A program made the translations under genes and the position numbers. This document shows, one piece after another, positions 37,013 through 44,149 of a stretch of 64,000 nt of DNA. Source of the stretch: Caballeronia peredens (lineage in GTDB: Bacteria; Pseudomonadota; Gammaproteobacteria; Burkholderiales; Burkholderiaceae); contig FCOH02000020.1 in NCBI GenBank assembly GCA_001544595.2, forward strand, positions 1 through 64,000, read 5' to 3'. Below the pieces are notes generated by a model. It worked only from the letters and a program-made list of their open reading frames with translations, ran no database searches and was not told where the DNA came from. The first letter of the stretch is position 1; each line of letters begins with the position of its first letter.

Positions 37013-38197
37013 CTAGAACGTCTGGCGCAGCCCCACCAGCACGCCGATCTGCTTGAAGGAATTACTGCCCGAGACAGCGCCGTCGTAGTTGATGGCCGCG
37101 ACGGTCGCATCGCGCGTGGCGAACTGCGCGACGGTCGCGAAATGCAGTGTCGTGCGCTTCGACAGCAGGTACTCGACGCCGAAGTCGATCTGATGCCATG
37201 CCGGACTGTTGCCGGTCGCGAACGGCTTGATGCTCATGCCGCCGTTCGCGCTGCCGTCCGTGTAGATGTAGCCGAGACCGACGAGCCACGCCGGACCGAG
37301 CATGACCTTCGCATTCACCTCGTAGTTGTCGAGATGCAGGCGCGAGCCGTCGATGTAGTCGAGCTTCGTGTCGCTGAAAATGAACGCGATGGTGACCGGC
37401 GCGATGTTGTACGCGCCGCCCGCGCTGATCACGCTCTGCCGCCGCACCGGCGACGTGTTGTAGAAGATGCTCGAACCGCCGAGCGTGTATTGCCCGACCG
37501 TGCCGTCCGGATTGGTCGTGCTCGCCGATGACGGATGATCGAGGCGCAGATAGTTCGCCGCCACGCGCACTGGCCCGTTCGCGAACGCAATGCCGACGCT
37601 GTAGTCGCGATTGTTCGCGAAGCCGCGCCCGTCCGGCCCGGCCGCCTGATTACTGAAGCCGTACAGCGCGCCCGCCGTGAAGCCGTACCAGTTCGGCGTC
37701 TGATACTTCACCGAATTGTTCGAGCGGATCGTCTGATAGAAGTTGTCGTTGTCGCCGACGTGCGCGCCGAACGGCCCCGTGAATTGCGTCCACGACATGA
37801 AGGGCGCGAGAAAGTCGTAGCCGAAATCGTACTGACGGCCCATCGTGAACGTGCCGAACGTCTTGCTCGTCAAGCCGACGAACGATTGTCGGCCGAACAG
37901 CCGTCCGCCCTGCGCGGCCGCGCCCGTATAGCCGTTGAAGCCGTTCTCCAGCGTGAAGATGGCCTGCACGCCGGCGCCGAGATCCTCCACGCCCTTGAAG
38001 CCCCAGCGGTCGCCGGACAACCCTCCCGTCACAGTCCTGAAGTTTCGGCTGCCCGGTTTGTCCGCCGCCGGCGCTTCGTTCGAAACATAGGCGAGTGCTT
38101 CGTCCACGATGCCGTACAGGGTCAGGCTCGACTGGGCATGGACATTCGTCGCCGCCGCGAGCGACGCAAGCACGACGCAACATTGCGCTTTCTTCAA
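37013..38197 (-). CDS. Gram-negative general porin (Burkholderia OpcP type)
   Basis: 394 residues. A TTG start at 38197 is chosen: AAGGAG lies 6 bases before it and it opens the standard signal peptide LKKAQCCVVLASLAAATNVHA, with SSLTLYGIVDEALAY as the porin N-terminus. In-frame ATGs at 38233 and 38245 would add a non-signal extension. The last residues LRQTF end in the Phe needed for outer-membrane assembly. It is a trimeric diffusion channel. Position between the decarboxylase-like gene and the gentisate genes suggests entry of aromatic acids. Confidence 0.9.
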   Translation of the reverse strand: MKKAQCCVVLASLAAATNVHAQSSLTLYGIVDEALAYVSNEAPAADKPGSRNFRTVTGGLSGDRWGFKGVEDLGAGVQAIFTLENGFNGYTGAAAQGGRLFGRQSFVGLTSKTFGTFTMGRQYDFGYDFLAPFMSWTQFTGPFGAHVGDNDNFYQTIRSNNSVKYQTPNWYGFTAGALYGFSNQAAGPDGRGFANNRDYSVGIAFANGPVRVAANYLRLDHPSSASTTNPDGTVGQYTLGGSSIFYNTSPVRRQSVISAGGAYNIAPVTIAFIFSDTKLDYIDGSRLHLDNYEVNAKVMLGPAWLVGLGYIYTDGSANGGMSIKPFATGNSPAWHQIDFGVEYLLSKRTTLHFATVAQFATRDATVAAINYDGAVSGSNSFKQIGVLVGLRQTF

Positions 38198-38301
38198 CGC
38201 TGTCTCCTTGTTTGTAGTTCTAACTATTTTCATTTGCCGCCGCATGTGGCTTTCACCGCGCGCGACGTGTTCGCTATCCGGCCAACACGTTCGCTATTCG
38301 A

Positions 38302-39300
38302 TCAAACGCGGCGCAGACGCGGAAAGAGCGCCAGCGCATTCTCGCGCATGATGCCAGCGCGTTGCGTATCGTCGAGAAGTGTCGATGCGTCCAATGCCTT
38401 CGAGGTCTCCGCCACCACGCTTTCCGGACAATATGGCCAGTCGCCGCCGAACACGATGCGCGCGGGATCGGCCACCTGCATCAGCGAGCCCATCGTCTGC
38501 GGGCCGGCCGATTGCGCCGTGTCGTACCAGAAGCGGCGCAGCGTCGCGAACACGCCTTCCTGCGACAGATGCGCGACACGCTCGTCGATCATCGGCGCGA
38601 CCGACAGCCGCCACGCGACATACGGCAGCGTCGCGCCCGCATGCGCCAGCACGAAACGAATGCGCGGATAGCGCTCGAACGTGCCGCTCACCAGCATGTT
38701 GACGACGGCGCGCGTCGTATCGAAGAGAAACTCCACCATGAAAGCAGGCGCGACGAGCTTCAGTCCGCGACTCGACGGATGAAAGTTCGGATGCAGGAAA
38801 ACCACCGCCTCGCGCGCGTTCAGTTCCTCGAACAGCGGATCGAACCACGGATCGCCGAGAAAGCGCTCCCCGTAACTCGCAAGCAGGCAGACGCCGTCGG
38901 CGCCGAGCGTATCGAGCGCGTAAGCGGTCTCCTCGCGCGCACCGTCGATATCGGGCAGCGGCAGCGTAGCAAACGCGCCGAAACGCTGCGGCATGTCGCG
39001 CACGAGCGACGCGGCGAACTCGTTGCACTGACGCGCAAGATGGCGCGCTGCGCGATCGTCGCCGAAATGCACGCCCGGCTGCGAAATGGACGTGATTGCC
39101 GTCGCGATGCCCTGCCGGTCCATCAGTTCGAGCGCGAGATCGGGCGTCCACGCTGGAAAACCACCGCTGATGGTCGGCAGCTTGCCGGCCGCGCGCGCCG
39201 CATCGGTATAGAAAGACGGCAGCATGTGGAAATGAACGTCGATTGCGGAACACGGCGCTGCGGGCATGGGGCTTGTCTCCGTCATATCGTTTTGAGGCAT
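38302..39300 (-). CDS. Amidohydrolase-family metal-dependent decarboxylase-like protein (ACMSD/LigW type)
   Basis: 332 residues from ATG 39300; in-frame ATGs at 39285 and 39267 are also possible, the last with GGAG 9 bases before it. The metal site HxH is AIDVHFHML, further ligands are in VFLHPNFHP, FVLAHAGATLPYVAW and the Asp in VFGGDWPYCPES. This is the ACMSD-related family that decarboxylates picolinate precursors and aromatic acids such as 5-carboxyvanillate or gamma-resorcylate. Next to 3-hydroxybenzoate genes it might remove a carboxyl from a hydroxyphthalate-type acid; hydrolase activity cannot be excluded. Confidence 0.85.
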   Translation of the reverse strand: MPQNDMTETSPMPAAPCSAIDVHFHMLPSFYTDAARAAGKLPTISGGFPAWTPDLALELMDRQGIATAITSISQPGVHFGDDRAARHLARQCNEFAASLVRDMPQRFGAFATLPLPDIDGAREETAYALDTLGADGVCLLASYGERFLGDPWFDPLFEELNAREAVVFLHPNFHPSSRGLKLVAPAFMVEFLFDTTRAVVNMLVSGTFERYPRIRFVLAHAGATLPYVAWRLSVAPMIDERVAHLSQEGVFATLRRFWYDTAQSAGPQTMGSLMQVADPARIVFGGDWPYCPESVVAETSKALDASTLLDDTQRAGIMRENALALFPRLRRV

Positions 39301-39350
39301 TCTAGGGTTGCCACCATTATCACGACAACCTGAAGCGGATAATATGACTC

Positions 39351-39365
39351 ATTGTCGATAACAAT
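39351..39365. promoter_or_regulatory. Inverted repeat, candidate LysR-type binding site
   Basis: ATTGT, five bases, ACAAT form a perfect palindrome (39351-39365) of the LysR T-N11-A kind, 13 bases before the LysR start and 51 before the divergent amidohydrolase start. A second pair, CCATTAT at 39314-39320 and ATAATGG at 39364-39370, brackets the region. Confidence 0.45.
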
Positions 39366-39377
39366 AATGGTGCGACG

Positions 39378-40307
39378 GTGGGTCTCGACATCAAGGATCT
39401 GAAGATCATCGATGAGGTCTACAAGACGCATAACGTGTCGGAGGCCGCGGCCACCATCGGCTTGAGCCAGCCGTCCATCAGCGTGCGCCTGTCCAATCTG
39501 CGCCGCTATTTCGACGACCCGCTGTTCGTGCGCACCTCGCTCGGCATGCAGCCGACGCCGCGCACGGACGAAATCATTCATCCCGTCAGGCAGGCGCTGG
39601 AACTGCTCGAAGGCAATCTCGGCAGGCGCGAGGCGTTCGACCCGATGGCGTCGGACCGTGTGTTTCGCATTTGCATGACCGATGTAGGTCAGATGGTCAT
39701 CATGCCGCGTCTGCTCGACCGCCTGAGCGCGGTCGCGCCGCATATCCGCGTGGAAACGCACAATCTCGACGAGCACACGACACGCATGCTGGAGAGCGGC
39801 GAGGCCGATGTAGCCATGGGATTCACGCAGGCAATTCAGGCGGGCTTCCACGAAAGACGGCTCTTTCGCGAAGAGATGGTGTGCATGGTGAGCCGCGCGC
39901 ATCCGCGTATCGGCGACGGCATCACGCGCGAGCAGTTTCTGAACGAGCGCTATATCACCGTACATACGCCGGGCACGGCGCACTGGATCGTGGATCGTGC
40001 GCTGGAGCAGCAGCAGGTCGTGCGCAATATCGCTGTGCGCGTGCCTTCGTTTCTAGGGCTTTCGCTGATCGTCGCGAGCACGCCGTTGCTGGCGCTCGTG
40101 CCCTTGCATCTCGGCGAGATCTTCGCGCGCGGCGGCGACGTGAAACTGCTCGCGCCGCCGGTCACGCTGCCTGCTTACGACGTCGTGCTCTACTGGCACG
40201 ACCGGTATCATCGCGATCCGCCGAATCAATGGCTGCGCGGCGTCATCGCGGATGTGTTCTTCGAGACGCAAAAGCAAACCCAAAAGCGTGGCGGAGCTAG
40301 TGACTGA
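39378..40307 (+). CDS. LysR-family transcriptional regulator
   Basis: 309 residues from GTG 39378. The N-terminal helix-turn-helix is typical (DLKIIDEVYKTHNVSEAAAT, LSQPSISVRLSNLRRYF), followed by the two-lobed effector domain (VFRICMTDVGQMVIMPRLLD). Effector domains starting with this TDVG pattern are common in NahR/LinR-like regulators of aromatic degradation. It is divergent from the amidohydrolase-porin-gentisate genes and is their probable activator with an aromatic co-inducer. Its end overlaps the zinc-ribbon gene by 11 bases, tail to tail. Confidence 0.92.
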   Translation: MGLDIKDLKIIDEVYKTHNVSEAAATIGLSQPSISVRLSNLRRYFDDPLFVRTSLGMQPTPRTDEIIHPVRQALELLEGNLGRREAFDPMASDRVFRICMTDVGQMVIMPRLLDRLSAVAPHIRVETHNLDEHTTRMLESGEADVAMGFTQAIQAGFHERRLFREEMVCMVSRAHPRIGDGITREQFLNERYITVHTPGTAHWIVDRALEQQQVVRNIAVRVPSFLGLSLIVASTPLLALVPLHLGEIFARGGDVKLLAPPVTLPAYDVVLYWHDRYHRDPPNQWLRGVIADVFFETQKQTQKRGGASD

Positions 40308-40629
40308 TCATCCACGGCCGGCCGCCCGGCGACTTCATCGACGATCGTGCGTTCTCGTTCACCGATGTCTTCGGCTTGCAGCAACTACATCCCGGTCCGT
40401 GTCGATAGCCGAGCGACTTCGAACTCGTCGGCGCATGTGCGCTGCGCTCGTTCGTCGCGTAGGCATCGCGCCGTGCCTGCGGCATCAGCGACAGCATCGA
40501 ACCGCTCGTGATCGCGCGCGTCGTCTGCACGCCGCACTGCGGACAACAATGCGGCGCGTCGCGATCCGCGATGCTGCGCATCACGTCGAAGCTGCCGCAC
40601 GATTCACATTCGTATTGATAGATCGGCAT
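40297..40629 (-). CDS. fmdB: FmdB-family zinc-ribbon protein
   Basis: 110 residues from ATG 40629. The N-terminus MPIYQYECESCGSFDV with a second pair CPQCG is the FmdB zinc ribbon (four Cys). The C-terminal tail carries another cluster, GPGCSCCKPK. FmdB-type genes accompany formamidase genes and were once viewed as regulators; their true role is unclear. It is the last gene of the amiS-fmdA-fmdB run, 67 bases after fmdA. Confidence 0.88.
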   Translation of the reverse strand: MPIYQYECESCGSFDVMRSIADRDAPHCCPQCGVQTTRAITSGSMLSLMPQARRDAYATNERSAHAPTSSKSLGYRHGPGCSCCKPKTSVNENARSSMKSPGGRPWMISH

Positions 40630-40696
40630 TGATCTCGCACTCCGGCAAGCAAGGCGCGATGCGGATCGCGCATCGCGCCTCGTGATGACGACGACG

Positions 40697-41929
40697 TCAG
40701 GCCTTGTCTTGCGACAGCGGAATATCCACACCGCCCTTCACATGCTTCACGGGTCCGTCGGCGTTCGGACGAATGTCGAAGTCGAAGATCTGCGTCGGCA
40801 GCCATAAGGTCGCGCACGCGTTCGGTATATCGACGACGCCGCTGATATGCCCTTGCACCGGCGCGGTTCCGAGAATCGAATAGGCTTGCGCGCGCGAATA
40901 GCCGAACTTCGTCAGATATTCGATCGCATTCAGGCACGCCTGCCGATACGCGATATGCACGTCGAGATAATGCTGCTTGCCTGCTTCATCGACGGAAATG
41001 CCTTCGAAGATCAGATAGTCGTCATAGCGCGGCGTGATCGGGCTCGGCTTGAAGATCGGATTCTTGATGCCGTATTTCGCCATGCCGTCCTTGATCACGC
41101 TGACGCGCATATGCACCCAGCCCGCCATTTCGATCGCGCCGCAGAACGTGATCTCGCCGTCGCCCTGGCTGAAGTGCAGATCGCCCACCGACAGGCCCGC
41201 GCCGTCCACATAGACCGGGAAGAAAATCTTCGATCCGCGCGACAGGTCCTTGATGTCGCAGTTGCCGCCGTGTTCGCGCGGCGGCACCGTGCGCGCGCCT
41301 TCGGCCGCGGCCTTTTCGCGCGCACCGCCCGTCAGCTTGCCCATGTGCGCCGTGGCGGCGAACGGAGGATTCGCGAGCGGCGGCACGCGGTCCGGCTGCG
41401 TCTTGATGAAATCGACCTCGCGCTGATTCCACGTCGCGAGCAGCTTGGGATCGGGCAGGCAGCCGATCAGCCCCGGATGGATCAGGCCGGCGAACGAGAC
41501 CTGCGGCACGTGGCGCGAGCTCGTATAGAGGCCATGAAAATCCCAGATGGATTTCTGCGCGAGCGGGAAGTGGTCGGTCAGAAAGCCGCCGCCGTTCTTC
41601 TTCGAGAAGAAGCCGTTGAAGCCCCACTGACTCTCCTGCTTCGCGCCGATGTCCAGCAGATCGACGACGAGCAGATCGCCCGGCGCCGCGCCATGCACGC
41701 CTACCGGACCCGATAGAAAGTGGACGATCGACAGATCGATGTCGCGCACGTCGTCCGCCGAATCGTTGTTCTTGATGAAGCCGCCGGTCCAGTCGTAGGT
41801 CTCGAGAATGAACTCTTCGCCGGGCTTGACCCAGGCGGCCATCGGGATGTCGGGATGCCAGCGGTTGTGCACCTGCTCGTTGTCGTATGCGGACTGGTTC
41901 AGGTTGACCTTGATGAGCGTTTCAGCCAT
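40697..41929 (-). CDS. fmdA: Formamidase (FmdA/AmdA family)
   Basis: 410 residues from ATG 41929, full family length. Characteristic stretches are HNRWHPDIPMAAWVKPGEEF, HFLSGPVGVHGAAPGDLLVVD, REHGGNCDIKDLSRGSKIFFPV and LHFSQGDGEITFCGAIEMAG. The enzyme hydrolyses formamide (and short amides) to formate and ammonia in the cytosol, giving the cell nitrogen. Upstream in the same direction lies the AmiS/UreI channel gene, downstream the FmdB gene. Confidence 0.95.
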   Translation of the reverse strand: MAETLIKVNLNQSAYDNEQVHNRWHPDIPMAAWVKPGEEFILETYDWTGGFIKNNDSADDVRDIDLSIVHFLSGPVGVHGAAPGDLLVVDLLDIGAKQESQWGFNGFFSKKNGGGFLTDHFPLAQKSIWDFHGLYTSSRHVPQVSFAGLIHPGLIGCLPDPKLLATWNQREVDFIKTQPDRVPPLANPPFAATAHMGKLTGGAREKAAAEGARTVPPREHGGNCDIKDLSRGSKIFFPVYVDGAGLSVGDLHFSQGDGEITFCGAIEMAGWVHMRVSVIKDGMAKYGIKNPIFKPSPITPRYDDYLIFEGISVDEAGKQHYLDVHIAYRQACLNAIEYLTKFGYSRAQAYSILGTAPVQGHISGVVDIPNACATLWLPTQIFDFDIRPNADGPVKHVKGGVDIPLSQDKA

Positions 41930-42001
41930 GACGAATGTCTCCTTGTCGGATCAGGCCGGCTCGCATGCCGGCATAGGGACAGCACTTCGGTTGAAGCCTG
42001 A

Positions 42002-42514
42002 TTAGCTGAGCGTGCCGTTGAGCAGGAGGTATCCCGGAAGCCAGCCGGTCAGGATTCCCGCGATCACCGTGACGGCACCCGTCAGCTTCACGATGGGACG
42101 TTGCAGCGCGAGCAGCACGAAGAACAGCAACCACAGAAACGCCCAGCCGAACCAGCACAGGGCAAACCAGACAGACCACGTCGAATTCGCGTGCGTGATC
42201 GAATCGATACCGACCGGAATGATCGTGATGGCGACGAACAGGCTGAACCAGCCGAGCCCGCGGCCGTCGGCGCCGTTATAGCGGTTGATCGCCACCCAAA
42301 AGTACGTGAACGTGAACAGCAAGGTGAGCGCCGCGGCTTTGATCGACGCGGCATCCGCGGCCGTGCCGAACGCGAGCTTGAGCGACGCCAGCAGCGTGAT
42401 GCCGCCCGCGAACACATTGATGACCCATATCTCCCGGTCGCCGATCTTGCCGAGCAGCCAGAGCCCGTTCAAAAACAATACGGCGCCGACATAAAGCAAA
42501 CACAAGCCCAGCAT
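42002..42514 (-). CDS. AmiS/UreI-family amide/urea channel
   Basis: 170 residues from ATG 42514, with six to seven predicted membrane segments (MLGLCLLYVGAVLFLNGLWLLG, then INVFAGGITLLASLKLAFG). The family forms inner-membrane channels for urea or short-chain amides. Being first in the operon with fmdA it most likely lets formamide or similar amides in. A palindrome at 42695-42712 lies upstream. Confidence 0.92.
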   Translation of the reverse strand: MLGLCLLYVGAVLFLNGLWLLGKIGDREIWVINVFAGGITLLASLKLAFGTAADAASIKAAALTLLFTFTYFWVAINRYNGADGRGLGWFSLFVAITIIPVGIDSITHANSTWSVWFALCWFGWAFLWLLFFVLLALQRPIVKLTGAVTVIAGILTGWLPGYLLLNGTLS

Positions 42515-42694
42515 GGTGATCTCCTCATGGCGCCCGACAGGCGGCGCGAGTTCTCTGCGGTCAGATTGTGTTCACGGTGCACGCGTGCCGCGGCGACATC
42601 GTGGGCCTTGGGACACGACTCATGATAGGGACGCGCCATCAGGCGCGAATCCCCCAGCGCGAGGAATTTGATTCGCCCGTTCAGGGCATGGGGA

Positions 42695-42712
42695 CTCACC
42701 CAGATGGGTGAG
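42695..42712. promoter_or_regulatory. 18-base palindrome upstream of the amiS-fmdA-fmdB operon
   Basis: CTCACCC and GGGTGAG flank a 4-base centre AGAT in the 219-base gap between amiS and the LuxR-type gene. Perfect symmetry over 7 bases on each arm makes it a candidate operator, perhaps for the LuxR-type regulator encoded next door. It could also form a hairpin at the end of that regulator's mRNA, as it lies 22 bases past its stop. Confidence 0.45.
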
Positions 42713-42733
42713 ACTGGCGCGCGATGCGTCAGA

Positions 42734-43882
42734 TCAGATGGATAGGCAGATGCGTCCGTGCAGATGCACGAGTTCCATCTGACTGTGCGTGTCGGTCTTC
42801 TGGAAGATCTGCTTGAGATGGCTGCGCGCGGTATTCTCGGAGACGTGCAGTTCGCGCGCCGCGCTCGCGATGGAATGGCCGGTGACGATGAGCGAGCTCA
42901 TGCGTGCCTGCGCCGGGCTCAGGCCGAACTGGCGCACGAAGGCGCAATCCGCGTGGTCGTCGTCCGATGCGACGTTGAGCGCCGTGAGAATCGCGAGGTT
43001 GCGCATTTCGCCGAGTTCCGCGCTGAACACGGAACCGGCTGCGCGAATCGAAATGACGGCCGGATTTGCGTGTCCCGGCGCGGACAGAGAAAGCACCTGT
43101 GCCGGGCGTTCATCCGCATTCACCGACGCATGCGTTGCGCGGGCGATGGCGTCCTGCAACACGCGATCGTCGGCGCTCGACGCGGCCACGATGCGCCCTT
43201 CCTCGATACGCAAGCCCGCCACGGTGTCGCAGGCGTCGTGCGCGCCGGCGCTGCCGAACACCATGCGCGCATTCGAATCGACGAGCATGGCCGCGCGCGC
43301 ATGCGTGTTCACGATGCTTCTGAGCGCGCGATTCATGTCGTCGGTTTCGCGCAGGCGCCAGCGGATATCTAGCGCAAGCGTGAGATGCGGCAACAGCGCG
43401 GCGAATGCGTTTCTTTCGCGCGGGCCGAAGCGCGGTTCATCCGGTCCGCGATGCAGATCGAGGTAATACACGAGCGTGTTGCGCCGCGCAATCACGCCGC
43501 ATAGCCGGTGATAGAGCCCGTGCGGCAACAAGAGTCCGCGATAAAAATCGGTCTTGACCAGTTCGCGATTGCTGAGCAGTTCCTCGCCCGCCATCACGCG
43601 GCCTTCGCTATAGGCATCGCTCGAAAGAAACCATGGATTGCGCGACGCATAGTCGGCGAGCGCATCGCACAACAGCGGATCGCGCGGCGCGGAATAGAGC
43701 GCGAACCCCTGGCGGGTCGCGAAACTATGACGGGCGAGCGCGGCCCAGCGCACGCGAAAACGCTCGCGGATTCGCGCGAGCACGCCGCACCAGGCGTCGT
43801 CGGAGTCGCCCGCTGCGTGAACGTGGTAGACAAGATCGTCGCCTGCAACAGGGGCGACGGCGCTCGCGATCAGCGGCGTCAT
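42734..43882 (-). CDS. LuxR-family transcriptional regulator
   Basis: 382 residues. ATG 43882 is chosen because GGAG stands 5 bases before it; the open frame to 43936 lacks one. A long N-terminal region of unknown sensor type (residues 1 to about 310) precedes the LuxR helix-turn-helix at about 318-375 (QFGLSPAQARMSSLIVTGHS, SENTARSHLKQIFQKTDTHSQ). It lies just upstream of the formamidase operon in the same direction and is the likely regulator of amide use. It is divergent from the sensor kinase gene at 44150. Confidence 0.9.
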   Translation of the reverse strand: MTPLIASAVAPVAGDDLVYHVHAAGDSDDAWCGVLARIRERFRVRWAALARHSFATRQGFALYSAPRDPLLCDALADYASRNPWFLSSDAYSEGRVMAGEELLSNRELVKTDFYRGLLLPHGLYHRLCGVIARRNTLVYYLDLHRGPDEPRFGPRERNAFAALLPHLTLALDIRWRLRETDDMNRALRSIVNTHARAAMLVDSNARMVFGSAGAHDACDTVAGLRIEEGRIVAASSADDRVLQDAIARATHASVNADERPAQVLSLSAPGHANPAVISIRAAGSVFSAELGEMRNLAILTALNVASDDDHADCAFVRQFGLSPAQARMSSLIVTGHSIASAARELHVSENTARSHLKQIFQKTDTHSQMELVHLHGRICLSI

Positions 43883-44149
43883 GTCTGCTCCGATGCGGAA
43901 AGTGAAGGCGTCGGGAAGGAATGCAACGACGCGCACAGGCGTCGTCCGCCAGTGTTCGCAGACGGGCGCGCGGGGTCAATCGGAACAAACCCGGTCAGAT
44001 GTCTGCGAGCCGTTCTGCAAGTGCCTGACGGGAAGTTGCGGCATCGCATCTTTCAGCGAATAATCGAATCGTCCATCGAAAGGACTGTGAACAGACCTTA
44101 AGCGGCTGCGTCCGTCAACTCGTTTCAGGCAGATCGGTGGCGAACCGTC

